Source: Lasioglossum baleicum
Taxonomy: Eukaryota; Arthropoda; Insecta; Hymenoptera; Halictidae
Assembly (NCBI RefSeq): GCF_051020765.1
Contig: NW_027469186.1
Coordinates: 62,001 to 126,000 of the forward strand
Length of the DNA stretch: 64,000 bases
Direction: 5' to 3'
Shown here in pieces: positions 9,436 to 22,655 of the stretch. The position numbers and the translations under genes were made by a program. The notes below the pieces were generated by a model that searched no databases, was not told the DNA's origin, and saw only the letters and a list, made by a program, of their open reading frames with translations. How positions within the stretch are numbered: the first letter of the stretch is position 1; every line of letters starts with the position of its first letter.

Positions 9436-11357
9436 ATGCGCAGGTTTTTTGGGATGCGCATGGCTAGTCGAGCAAAAACACGTGCGAGAGGATGCATCCC
9501 GCAGGCTAGTCGAGTAAAAACACGTGCGAGACGATGCATCCCGCAGGCTAGTCGAGTAAAAACACGTGCGAGAGGATGCATCCCGCAGGCTAGTCGAGTA
9601 AAAACACGTGCGAGAGGATGCATCCCGCAGGCTAGTCGAGTAAAAACACGTGCGAGGTTTTGTGGGATGCGCATGCGCAGGTTTTTTGGGATGCGCATGG
9701 CTAGTCGAGCAAAAACACGTGCGAGAGGATGCATCCCGCAGGCTAGCCGAGCAAAAACACGTGCGAGAGGATGCATCCCGCAGGCTAGTCGAGTAAAAAC
9801 ACGTGCGAGGTTTTGTGGGATGCGCATGCGCAGGTTTTGTGGGATGCGCATGCGCAGGTTTTTTGGGATGCGCATGTGCAGGTTTTTTGGGATGCGCATG
9901 TGTAGGTTTTTTGGGATGCGCATGGCTAGTCGAGCAAAAACACGTGCGAGAGGATGCATCCCGCAGGCTAGTCGAGTAAAAACACGTGCGAGAGGATGCA
10001 TCCCGCAGGCTAGTCGAGTAAAAACACGTGCGAGGTTTTGTGGGATGCGCATGCGCAGGTTTTGTGGGATGCGCACTCGCAGGTTTTTTGGGATGCGCAT
10101 GTGCAGGTTTTTTGGGATGCGCATGGCTAGTCGAGCAAAAACACGTGCGAGAGGATGCATCCCGCAGGCTAGCCGAGTAAAAACACGTGCGAGAGGATGC
10201 ATCCCGCAGGCTAGTCGAGCACAAACACGTGCGAGGTTTTGTGGGATGCGCATGCGCAGGTTTTGTGGGATGCGCATGCGCAGATTTTTTGGGATGCGCA
10301 TGCGCAGGTTTTTTGGGATGCGCATGGCTAGTCGAGCAAAAACACGTGCGAGAGGATGCATCCCGCAGGCTAGTCGAGTAAAAACACGTGCGAGACGATG
10401 CATCCCGCAGGCTAGTCGAGTAAAAACACGTGCGAGAGGATGCATCCCGCAGGCTAGTCGAGTAAAAACACGTGCGAGGTTTTGTGGGATGAGCATGCGC
10501 AGGTTTTGTAGGATGCGCATGCGCAGGTTTTTTGGGATGCGCATGTGCAGGTTTTTTGGGATGCGCATGGCTAGTCGAGCAAAAACACGTGCGAGAGGAT
10601 GCATCCCGCAGGCTAGTCGAGTAAAAACACGTGCGAGAGGATGCATCCCGCAGGCTAGTCGAGTAAAAACACGTGCGAGGTTTTGTGGGATGCGCATGCG
10701 CAGGTTTTGTGGGATGCGCATGCGCAGGTTTTTTGGGATGCGCATGCGCAGGTTTTTTGGGATGCGCATGGCTAGTCGAGCAAAAACACGTGCGAGAGGA
10801 TGCATCCATCAGGGTAGTCGAGTAAAAACACGTGCGAGAGGATGCATCCCGCAGGCTAGTCGAGTAAAAACACGTGCGAGAGGATGCATCCCGCAGGCTA
10901 GTCGAGCAAAAACACGTGCGAGATGATGCATCCCGCAGGCTAGTCGAGCAAAAACACGTGCGAGAGGATGCATCCCGCAGGCTAGTCGAGTAAAAACACG
11001 TGCGAGAGGATGCATCCCGCAGGCTAGTCGAGCACAAACACGTGCGAGAGGATGCATCCCGCAGGCTAGTCGAGCAAAAACACGTGCGAGAGGATGCATC
11101 CCGCAGGCTAGTCGAGTAAAAACACGTGCGAGGTTTTGTGGGATGCGCATGCGCAGGTTTTGTGGGATGCGCATGCGCAGGTTTTTTGGGATGCGCATGT
11201 GCAGGTTTTTTGGGATGCGCATGGCTAGTCGAGCAAAAACACGTGCGAGAGGATGCATCCCGCAGGCTAGTCGAGTAAAAACACGTGCGAGAGGATGCAT
11301 CCCGCAGGCTAGTCGAGTAAAAACACGTGCGAGGTTTTGTGGGATGCGCATGCGCAG
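9436..11357 (+). repeat. Array segment, partly a copy of 3420-4340
   Basis: From about 10437 to 11357 the variant order matches about 3420-4340 at a displacement of 7017 (5517+1500), including the rare GTAGGATG (about 10507, matching about 3492) and the GAGATGATG A variant (about 10921). From about 9436 to 10436 I see only ordinary A and B units, including a CATGTGTAGG B variant near 9898 and GCACTCGC near 10076, without a clear long partner. Confidence 0.7.
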
Positions 11358-14300
11358 GTTTTGTGGGATGCGCATGCGCAGGTTTTTTGGGATGCGCATG
11401 TGCAGGTTTTTTGAGATGCGCATGGCTAGTCGAGCAAAAACACGTGCGAGAGGATGCATCCATCAGGGTAGTCGAGTAAAAACACGTGCGAGAGGATGCA
11501 TCCCGCAGGCTAGTCGAGTAAAAACACGTGCGAGAGGATGCATCCCGCAGGCTAGTCGAGCAAAAACACGTGCGAGAGGATGCATCCCGCAGGCTAGTCG
11601 AGCAAAAACACGTGCGAGAGGATGCATCCCGCAGGCTAGTCGAGTAAAAACACGTGCGAAAGGATGCATCCCGCAGTCTAGTCGAGCACAAACACGTGCG
11701 AGGTTTTGTGGGATGCGCATGCGCAGGTTTTGTGGGATGCGCATGCGCAGGTTTTTTGGGATGCGCATGGCTAGTCGATCAAAAACACGTGCGAGAGGAT
11801 GCATCCCGCAGGCTAGTCGAGCAAAAACACGTGCGAGAGGATGCATCCCGCAGGCTAGTCGAGTAAAAACACGTGCGAAAGGATGCATCCCGCAGGCTAG
11901 TCGAGCACAAACACGTGCGAGGTTTTGTGGGATGTGCATGCGCAGGTTTTGTGGGATGCGCATGCGCAGATTTTTTGGGATGCGCTTGCGCAGGTTTTTT
12001 GGGATGCGCATGGCTAGTCGAGCAAAAACACGTGCGAGAGGATGCATCCCGCAGGCTAGTCGAGTAAAAACACGTGCGAGACGATGCATCCCGCAGGCTA
12101 GTCGAGTAAAAACACGTGCGAGAGGATGCATCCCGCAGGCTAGTCGAGTAAAAACACGTGCGAGAGGATGCATCCCGCAGGCTAGTCGAGTAAAAACACG
12201 TGCGAGGTTTTGTGGGATGCGCATGCGCAGGTTTTTTGGGATGCGCATGGCTAGTCGAGCAAAAACACGTGCGAGAGGATGCATCCCGCAGGCTAGCCGA
12301 GCAAAAACACGTGCGAGAGGATGCATCCCGCAGGCTAGTCGAGTAAAAACACGTGCGAGGTTTTGTGGGATGCGCATGCGCAGGTTTTGTGGGATGCGCA
12401 TGCGCAGGTTTTTTGGGATGCGCATGTGCAGGTTTTTTGGGATGCGCATGGCTAGTCGAGCAAAAACACGTGCGAGAGGATGCATCCCGCAGGCTAGTCG
12501 AGTAAAAACACGTGCGAGAGGATGCATCCCGCAGGCTAGTCGAGTAAAAACACGTGCGAGGTTTTGTGGGATGCGCATACGCAGGTTTTGTGGGATGCGC
12601 ATGCGCAGGTTTTTTGGGATGCGCATGCGCAGGTTTTTTGGGATGCGCATGCGCAGGTTTTTTGGGATGCGCATGTGCAGGTTTTTTGGGATGCGCATGG
12701 CTAGTCGAGCAAAAACACGTGCGAGAGGATGCATCCCGCAGGCTAGCCGAGTAAAAACACGTGCGAGAGGATGCATCCAGCAGGCTAGTCGAGTAAAAAC
12801 ACGTGCGAGGTTTTGTGGGATGCGCATACGCAGGTTTTGTGGGATGCGCATGCGCAGGTTTTTTGGGATGCGCATGCGCAGGTTTTTTGGGATGCGCATG
12901 CGCAGGTTTTTTGGGATGCGCATGGCTAGTCGAGCAAAAACACGTGCGAGAGGATGCATCCCGCAGGGTAGTCGAGTAAAAACACGTGCGAGAGGATGCA
13001 TCCCGCAGGCTAGTCCAGTAAAAACACGTGCGAGAGGATGCATCCCGCAGGCTAGTCGAGTAAAAACACGTGCGAGGTTTTGTGGGATGCGCATGCGCAG
13101 GTTTTGTGGGATGCGCATGCGCAGGTTTTTTTGGGATGCGCATGTGTAGGTTTTTTGGGATGCGCATGGCTAGTCGAGCAAAAACACGTGCGAGAGGATG
13201 CATCCCGCAGGCTAGTCGAGTAAAAACACGTGCGAGAGGATGCATCCCGCAGGCTAGTCGAGTAAAAACACGTGCGAGGTTTTGTGGGATGCGCATGCGC
13301 AGGTTTTGTGGGATGCGCACTCGCAGGTTTTTTGGGATGCGCATGCGCAGGTTTTTTGGGATGCGCATGGCTAGTCGAGCAAAAACACGTGCGAGAGGAT
13401 GCATCCATCGGGGTAGTCGAGTAAAAACACGTGCGAGAGGATGCATCCCGCAGGCTAGTCGAGTAAAAACACGTGCGAGAGGATGCATCCCGCAGGCTAG
13501 TCGAGCAAAAACACGTGCGAGAGGATGCATCCCGCAGGCTAGTCGAGTAAAAACACGTGCGAAAGGATGCATCCCGCAGTCTAGTCGAGCACAAACACGT
13601 GCGAGGTTTTGTGGGATGCACATGCGCAGGTTTTGTGGGATGCGCATGCGCAGATTTTTTGGGATGCGCATGCGCAGGTTTTTTGGGATGCGCACTGGCT
13701 AGTCGAGCAAAAACACGTGCGAGAGGATGCATCCCGCAGGCTAGTCGAGCACAAACACGTGCGAGAGGATGCATCCCGCAGGCTAGTCGAGCAAAAACAC
13801 GTGCGAGAGGATGCATCCCGCAGGCTAGTCGAGTAAAAACACGTGCGAAAGGATGCATCCCGCAGTCTAGTCGAGCACAAACACGTGCGAGGTTTTGTGG
13901 GATGCGCATGCGCAGGTTTTGTGGGATGCGCATGCGCAGATTTTTTGGGATGCGCATGCGCAGGTTTTTTGGGATGCGCACTGGCTAGTCGAGCAAAAAC
14001 ACGTGCGAGAGGATGCATCCCGCAGGCTAGTCGAGCACAAACACGTGCGAGAGGATGCATCCCGCAGGCTAGTCGAGCAAAAACACGTGCGAGAGGATGC
14101 ATCCCGCAGGCTAGTCGAGTAAAAACACGTGCGAAAGGATGCATCCCGCAGTCTAGTCGAGCACAAACACGTGCGAGGTTTTGTGGGATGCACATGCGCA
14201 GGTTTTGTGGGATGCGCATGCGCAGATTTTTTGGGATGCGCATGCGCAGGTTTTTTGGGATGCGCATGGCTAGTCGAGCAAAAACACGTGCGAGAGGATG

Positions 14301-14994
14301 CATCCCGCAGGCTAGTCGAGCAAAAACACGTGCGAGAGTATGCATCCCGCAGGCTAGTCGAGTAAAAACACGTGCGAAAGGATGCATCCCGCAGGCTAGT
14401 CGAGCACAAACACGTGCGAGGTTTTGTGGGATGCGCATGCGCAGGTTTTGTGGGATGCGCATGCGCAGATTTTTTGGGATGCGCATGCGCAGGTTTTTTG
14501 GGATGCGCATGGCTAGTCGAGCAAAAACACGTGCGAGAGGATGCATCCCGCAGGCTAGTCGAGTAAAAACACGTGCGAGACGATGCATCCCGCAGGCTAG
14601 TCGAGTAAAAACACGTGCGAGAGGATGCATCCCGCAGGCTAGTTGAGTAAAAACACGTGCGAGAGGATGCATCCCGCAGGCTAGTCGAGTAAAAACACGT
14701 GCGAGGTTTTGTGGGATGCGCATGCGCAGGTTTTTTGGGATGCGCATGCGCAGGTTTTTTGGGATGCGCATGCGCAGGTTTTTTGGGATGCGCATGGCTA
14801 GTCGAGCAAAAACACGTGCGAGAGGATACATCCCGCAAGCTAGCCGAGCAAAAACACGTGCGAGAGGATGCATCCCGCAGGCTAGTCGAGTAAAAACACG
14901 TGCGAGGTTTTGTGGGATGCGCATGCGCAGGTTTTGTGGGATGCGCATGCGCAGGTTTTTTGGGATGCGCATGTGCAGGTTTTTTGGGATGCGC
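11358..14994 (+). repeat. Duplicated segment, copy 2 (displacement 5517 bp)
   Basis: Partner of 5841-9435. It keeps the seven-T run (13126-13132), the GCACTGG insertions (13695, 13981), CTAGTTGAG (about 14641) and GATACATCC (about 14826). It has one A unit more (about 14514-14555). Upstream of 11358 the sequence continues as a copy of the region before 4341, so the duplicated tract as a whole starts at about 10437. Confidence 0.85.
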
Positions 14995-15197
14995 ATGGCT
15001 AGTCGAGCAAAAACACGTGCGGGAGGATGCATCCCGCAGGCTAGTCGAGTAAAAACACGTGCGAGAGGATGCATCCCGCAGGCTAGTCGAGTAAAAACAC
15101 GTGCGAGGTTTTGTGGGATGCGCATACGCAGGTTTTGTGGGATGCGCATGCGCAGGTTTTTTGGGATGCGCATGCGCAGGTTTTTTGGGATGCGCAT

Positions 15198-18100
15198 GGC
15201 TAGTCGAGCAAAAACACGTGCGAGAGGATGCATCCCGCAGGGTAGTCGAGTAAAAACACGTGCGAGAGGATGCATCCCGCAGGCTAGTCGATTAAAAACA
15301 CGTGCGAGGTTTTGTGGGATGCGCATGCGCAGGTTTTTTGGGATGCGCATGTGCAGGTTTTTTGGGATGCGCATGGCTAGTCGAGCAAAAACACGTGCGA
15401 GAGGATGCATCCCGCAGGCTAGTCGAGTAATAACACGTGCGAGAGGATGCATCCCGCAGGCTAGTCGAGTAAAAACACGTGCGAGGTTTTGTGGGATGCG
15501 CATGCGCAGGTTTTGTGGGATGCGCATGCGCAGGTTTTTTGGGATGCGCATGCGCAGGTTTTTTGGGATGCGCATGGCTAGTCGAGCAAAAACACGTGCG
15601 AGAGGATGCATCCATCACGGTAGTCGAGTAAAAACACGTGCGAGAGGATGCATCCCGCAGGCTAGTCGAGCACAAACACGTGCGAGAGGATGCATCCCGC
15701 AGGCTAGTCGAGCAAAAACACGTGCGAGAGGATGCATCCCGCAGGCTAGTCGAGTAAAAACACGTGCGAAAGGATGCATCCCGCAGTCTAGTCGAGCACA
15801 AACACGTGCGAGGTTTTGTGGGATGCACATGCGCAGGTTTTGTGGGATGCGCATGCGCAGATTTTTTGGGATGCGCATGCGCAGGTTTTTTGGGATGCGC
15901 ATGGCTAGTCGAGCAAAAACACGTGCGAGAGGATGCATCCCGCAGGCTAGTCGAGCAAAAACACGTGCGAGAGTATGCATCCCGCAGGCTAGTCGAGTAA
16001 AAACACGTGCGAAAGGATGCATCCCGCAGGCTAGTCGAGCACAAACACGTGCGAGGTTTTGTGGGATGCGCATGCGCAGGTTTTGTGGGATGCGCATGCG
16101 CAGATTTTTTGGGATGCGCATGCGTAGGTTTTTTGGGATGCGCATGGCTAGTCGAGCAAAAACACGTGCGAGAGGATGCATCCCGCAGGCTAGTCGAGTA
16201 AAAACACGTGCGAGACGATGCATCCCGCAGGCTAGTCGAGTAAAAACACGTGCGAGAGGATGCATCCCGCAGGCTAGTCGAGTAAAAACACATGCGAGAG
16301 GATGCATCCCGCAGGCTAGTCGAGTAAAAACACGTGCGAGGTTTTGTGGGATGCGCATGCGCAGGTTTTTTGGGATGCGCATGGCTAGTCGAGCAAAAAC
16401 ACGTGCGAGAGGATGCATCCCGCAGGCTAGCCGAGCAAAAACACGTGCGAGAGGATGCATCCCGCAGGCTAGTCGAGTAAAAACACGTGCGAGGTTTTGT
16501 GGGATGCGCATGCGCAGGTTTTGTGGGATGCGCATGCGCAGGTTTTTTGGGATGCGCATGTGCAGGCTTTTTGGGATGCGCATGGCTAGTCGAGCAAAAA
16601 CACGTGCGAGAGGATGCATCCCGCAGGCTAGCCGAGTAAAAACACGTGCGAGAGGATGCATCCAGCAGGCTAGTCGAGTAAAAACACGTGCGAGGTTTTG
16701 TGGGATGCGCATGCGCAGGTTTTTTGGGATGCGCATGCGCAGGTTTTTTGGGATGCGCATGGCTAGTCGAGCAAAAACACGTGCGAGAGGATGCATCCCG
16801 CAGGGTAGTCGAGTAAAAACACGTGCGAGAGGATGCATCCCGCAGGCTAGTCCAGTAAAAACACGTGCGAGAGGATGCATCCCGCAGGCTAGTCGAGTAA
16901 AAACACGTGCGAGGTTTTGTGGGATGAGCATGCGCAGGTTTTGTGGGATGCGCATGCGCAGGTTTTTTGGGATGCGCATGTGCAGGTTTTTTGGGATGCG
17001 CATGGCTAGTCGAGCAAAAACACGTGCGAGAGGATGCATCCCGCAGGCTAGTCGAGTAAAAACACGTGCGAGAGGATGCATCCCGCAGGCTAGTCGAGTA
17101 AAAACACGTGCGAGGTTTTGTGGGATGCGCATGCGCAGGTTTTGTGGGATGCGCATGCGCAGGTTTTTTGGGATGCGCATGCGCAGGTTTTTTGGGATGC
17201 GCATGGCTAGTCGAGCAAAAACACGTGCGAGAGGATGCATTCATCAGGGTAGTCGAGTAAAAACACGTGCGAGAGGATGCATCCCGCAGGCTAGTCGAGT
17301 AAAAACACGTGCGAGAGGATGCATCCCGCAGGCTAGTCGAGCAAAAACACGTGCGAGATGATGCATCCCGCAGGCTAGTCGAGCAAAAACACGTGCGAGA
17401 GGATGCATCCCGCAGGCTAGTCGAGTAAAAACACGTGCGAGAGGATGCATCCCGCAGGCTAGTCGAGCACAAACACGTGCGAGAGGATGCATCCCGCAGG
17501 CTAGTCGAGCAAAAACACGTGCGAGAGGATGCATCCCGCAGGCTAGTCGAGTAAAAACACGTGCGAGGTTTTGTGGGATGCGCATGCGCAGGTTTTGTGG
17601 GATGCGCATGCGCAGGTTTTTTGGGATGCGCATGTGCAGGTTTTTTGAGATGCGCATGGCTAGTCGAGCAAAAACACGTGCGAGAGGATGCATCCATCAG
17701 GGTAGTCGAGTAAAAACACGTGCGAGAGGATGCATCCCGCAGGCTAGTCGAGTAAAAACACGTGCGAGAGGATGCATCCCGCAGGCTAGTCGAGCAAAAA
17801 CACGTGCGAGAGGATGCATCCCGCAGGCTAGTCGAGCAAAAACACGTGCGAGAGGATGCATCCCGCAGGCTAGTCGAGTAAAAACACGTGCGAAAGGATG
17901 CATCCCGCAGTCTAGTCGAGCACAAACACGTGCGAGGTTTTGTGGGATGCGCATGCGCAGGTTTTGTGGGATGCGCATGCGCAGGTTTTTTGGGATGCGC
18001 ATGGCTAGTCGATCAAAAACACGTGCGAGAGGATGCATCCCGCAGGCTAGTCGAGCAAAAACACGTGCGAGAGGATGCATCCCGCAGGCTAGTCGAGTAA

Positions 18101-21100
18101 AAACACGTGCGAAAGGATGCATCCCGCAGGCTAGTCGAGCACAAACACGTGCGAGGTTTTGTGGGATGTGCATGCGCAGGTTTTGTGGGATGCGCATGCG
18201 CAGATTTTTTGGGATGCGCTTGCGCAGGTTTTTTGGGATGCGCATGGCTAGTCGAGCAAAAACACGTGCGAGAGGATGCATCCCGCAGTCTAGTCGAGTA
18301 AAAACACGTGCGAGACGATGCATCCCGCAGGCTAGTCGAGTAAAAACACGTGCGAGAGGATGCATCCCGCAGGCTAGTCGAGTAAAAACACGTGCGAGAG
18401 GATGCATCCCGCAGGCTAGTCGAGTAAAAACACGTGCGAGGTTTTGTGGGATGCGCATGCGCAGGTTTTTTGGGATGCGCATGCGCAGGTTTTTTGGGAT
18501 GCGCATGGCTAGTCGAGCAAAAACACGTGCGAGAGGATGCATCCCGCAGGCTAGCCGAGCAAAAACACGTGCGAGAGGATGCATCCCGCAGGCTAGTCGA
18601 GTAAAAACACGTGCGAGGTTTTGTGGGATGCGCATGCGCAGGTTTTGTGGGATGCGCATGCGCAGGTTTTTTGGGATGCGCATGCGCAGGTTTTTTGGGA
18701 TGCGCATGCGCAGGTTTTTTGGGATGCGCATGGCTAGTCGAGCAAAAACACGTGCGAGAGGATGCATCCCGCAGGGTAGTCGAGTAAAAACACGTGCGAG
18801 AGGATGCATCCCGCAGGCTAGTCCAGTAAAAACACGTGCGAGAGGATGCATCCCGCAGGCTAGTCGAGTAAAAACACGTGCGAGGTTTTGTGGGATGCGC
18901 ATGCGCAGGTTTTGTGGGATGCGCATGCGCAGGTTTTTTTGGGATGCGCATGTGTAGGTTTTTTGGGATGCGCATGGCTAGTCGAGCAAAAACACGTGCG
19001 AGAGGATGCATCCCGCAGTCTAGTCGAGTAAAAACACGTGCGAGACGATGCATCCCGCATGGCTAGTCGAGCAAAAACACGTGCGAGAGGATGCATCCCG
19101 CAGGGTAGTCGAGTAAAAACACGTGCGAGAGGATGCATCCCGCAGGCTAGTCGATTAAAAACACGTGCGAGGTTTTGTGGGATGCGCATGCGCAGGTTTT
19201 TTGGGATGCGCATGTGCAGGTTTTTTGGGATGCGCATGGCTAGTCGAGCAAAAACACGTGCGAGAGGATGCATCCCGCAGGCTAGTCGAGTAATAACACG
19301 TGCGAGAGGATGCATCCCGCAGGCTAGTCGAGTAAAAACACGTGCGAGGTTTTGTGGGATGCGCATGCGCAGGTTTTGTGGGATGCGCATGCGCAGGTTT
19401 TTTGGGATGCGCATGCGCAGGTTTTTTGGGATGCGCATGGCTAGTCGAGCAAAAACACGTGCGAGAGGATGCATCCATCACGGTAGTCGAGTAAAAACAC
19501 GTGCGAGAGGATGCATCCCGCAGGCTAGTCGAGCACAAACACGTGCGAGAGGATGCATCCCGCAGGCTAGTCGAGCAAAAACACGTGCGAGAGGATGCAT
19601 CCCGCAGGCTAGTCGAGTAAAAACACGTGCGAAAGGATGCATCCCGCAGTCTAGTCGAGCACAAACACGTGCGAGGTTTTGTGGGATGCACATGCGCAGG
19701 TTTTGTGGGATGCGCATGCGCAGATTTTTTGGGATGCGCATGCGCAGGTTTTTTGGGATGCGCATGGCTAGTCGAGCAAAAACACGTGCGAGAGGATGCA
19801 TCCCGCAGGCTAGTCGAGCAAAAACACGTGCGAGAGGATGCATCCCGCAGGCTAGTCGAGTAAAAACACGTGCGAGACGATGCATCCCGCAGGCTAGTCG
19901 AGTAAAAACACGTGCGAGAGGATGCATCCCGCAGGCTAGTCGAGTAAAAACACATGCGAGAGGATGCATCCCGCAGGCTAGTCGAGTAAAAACACGTGCG
20001 AGGTTTTGTGGGATGCGCATGCGCAGGTTTTTTGGGATGCGCATGGCTAGTCGAGCAAAAACACGTGCGAGAGGATGCATCCCGCAGGCTAGCCGAGCAA
20101 AAACACGTGCGAGAGGATGCATCCCGCAGGCTAGTCGAGTAAAAACACGTGCGAGGTTTTGTGGGATGCGCATGCGCAGGTTTTGTGGGATGCGCATGCG
20201 CAGGTTTTTTGGGATGCGCATGTGCAGGCTTTTTGGGATGCGCATGGCTAGTCGAGCAAAAACACGTGCGAGAGGATGCATCCCGCAGGCTAGCCGAGTA
20301 AAAACACGTGCGAGAGGATGCATCCAGCAGGCTAGTCGAGTAAAAACACGTGCGAGGTTTTGTGGGATGCGCATGCGCAGGTTTTTTGGGATGCGCATGC
20401 GCAGGTTTTTTGGGATGCGCATGGCTAGTCGAGCAAAAACACGTGCGAGAGGATGCATCCCGCAGGGTAGTCGAGTAAAAACACGTGCGAGAGGATGCAT
20501 CCCGCAGGCTAGTCCAGTAAAAACACGTGCGAGAGGATGCATCCCGCAGGCTAGTCGAGTAAAAACACGTGCGAGGTTTTGTGGGATGAGCATGCGCAGG
20601 TTTTGTGGGATGCGCATGCGCAGGTTTTTTGGGATGCGCATGTGCAGGTTTTTTGGGATGCGCATGGCTAGTCGAGCAAAAACACGTGCGAGAGGATGCA
20701 TCCCGCAGGCTAGTCGAGTAAAAACACGTGCGAGAGGATGCATCCCGCAGGCTAGTCGAGTAAAAACACGTGCGAGGTTTTGTGGGATGCGCATGCGCAG
20801 GTTTTGTGGGATGCGCATGCGCAGGTTTTTTGGGATGCGCATGGCTAGTCGAGCAAAAACACGTGCGAGAGGATGCATTCATCAGGGTAGTCGAGTAAAA
20901 ACACGTGCGAGAGGATGCATCCCGCAGGCTAGTCGAGTAAAAACACGTGCGAGAGGATGCATCCCGCAGGCTAGTCGAGCAAAAACACGTGCGAGATGAT
21001 GCATCCCGCAGGCTAGTCGAGCAAAAACACGTGCGAGAGGATGCATCCCGCAGGCTAGTCGAGTAAAAACACGTGCGAGAGGATGCATCCCGCAGGCTAG

Positions 21101-22655
21101 TCGAGCACAAACACGTGCGAGAGGATGCATCCCGCAGGCTAGTCGAGCAAAAACACGTGCGAGAGGATGCATCCCGCAGGCTAGTCGAGTAAAAACACGT
21201 GCGAGGTTTTGTGGGATGCGCATGCGCAGGTTTTGTGGGATGCGCATGCGCAGGTTTTTTGGGATGCGCATGTGCAGGTTTTTTGAGATGCGCATGGCTA
21301 GTCGAGCAAAAACACGTGCGAGAGGATGCATCCATCAGGGTAGTCGAGTAAAAACACGTGCGAGAGGATGCATCCCGCAGGCTAGTCGAGTAAAAACACG
21401 TGCGAGAGGATGCATCCCGCAGGCTAGTCGAGCAAAAACACGTGCGAGAGGATGCATCCCGCAGGCTAGTCGAGCAAAAACACGTGCGAGAGGATGCATC
21501 CCGCAGGCTAGTCGAGTAAAAACACGTGCGAAAGGATGCATCCCGCAGTCTAGTCGAGCACAAACACGTGCGAGGTTTTGTGGGATGCGCATGCGCAGGT
21601 TTTGTGGGATGCGCATGCGCAGGTTTTTTGGGATGCGCATGGCTAGTCGATCAAAAACACGTGCGAGAGGATGCATCCCGCAGGCTAGTCGAGCAAAAAC
21701 ACGTGCGAGAGGATGCATCCCGCAGGCTAGTCGAGTAAAAACACGTGCGAAAGGATGCATCCCGCAGGCTAGTCGAGCACAAACACGTGCGAGGTTTTGT
21801 GGGATGTGCATGCGCAGGTTTTGTGGGATGCGCATGCGCAGATTTTTTGGGATGCGCTTGCGCAGGTTTTTTGGGATGCGCATGGCTAGTCGAGCAAAAA
21901 CACGTGCGAGAGGATGCATCCCGCAGTCTAGTCGAGTAAAAACACGTGCGAGACGATGCATCCCGCAGGCTAGTCGAGTAAAAACACGTGCGAGAGGATG
22001 CATCCCGCAGGCTAGTCGAGTAAAAACACGTGCGAGAGGATGCATCCCGCAGGCTAGTCGAGTAAAAACACGTGCGAGGTTTTGTGGGATGCGCATGCGC
22101 AGGTTTTTTGGGATGCGCATGCGCAGGTTTTTTGGGATGCGCATGGCTAGTCGAGCAAAAACACGTGCGAGAGGATGCATCCCGCAGGCTAGCCGAGCAA
22201 AAACACGTGCGAGAGGATGCATCCCGCAGGCTAGTCGAGTAAAAACACGTGCGAGGTTTTGTGGGATGCGCATGCGCAGGTTTTGTGGGATGCGCATGCG
22301 CAGGTTTTTTGGGATGCGCATGCGCAGGTTTTTTGGGATGCGCATGCGCAGGTTTTTTGGGATGCGCATGGCTAGTCGAGCAAAAACACGTGCGAGAGGA
22401 TGCATCCCGCAGGGTAGTCGAGTAAAAACACGTGCGAGAGGATGCATCCCGCAGGCTAGTCCAGTAAAAACACGTGCGAGAGGATGCATCCCGCAGGCTA
22501 GTCGAGTAAAAACACGTGCGAGGTTTTGTGGGATGCGCATGCGCAGGTTTTGTGGGATGCGCATGCGCAGGTTTTTTTGGGATGCGCATGTGTAGGTTTT
22601 TTGGGATGCGCATGGCTAGTCGAGCAAAAACACGTGCGAGAGGATGCATCCCGCA
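15198..22655 (+). repeat. Tandem duplication of about 3.86 kb with internal deletions
   Basis: 15198 to about 19017 recurs from 19061 to about 22655. Linked landmarks: TCGATTAAAA, GTAATAACACG (about 15428 and 19291), CATCACGG (15611 and 19474) and CACATGCG (16289 and 19951). The displacement starts at 3863, drops to 3662 after a 201-bp loss at about 19860 in copy 2, and to 3638 after one B unit is lost near 20845. All are whole-unit indels. The boundary is the chimeric joint at 19054-19066. Confidence 0.85.
19054..19066 (+). other. Chimeric joint CCCGCATGGCTAG at a duplication boundary
   Basis: An A-unit end (CCCGCA) is fused to the tail of a cut B unit (CATGGCTAG). Normally A ends CCCGCAGGCTAG and B ends GCGCATGGCTAG. 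The parents share GCA, so microhomology-mediated exchange explains the joint. It lies exactly where copy 2 of the 3.86-kb duplication begins. The preceding bases, about 18990-19053, look like a patch from about 18260-18325. Confidence 0.85.
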
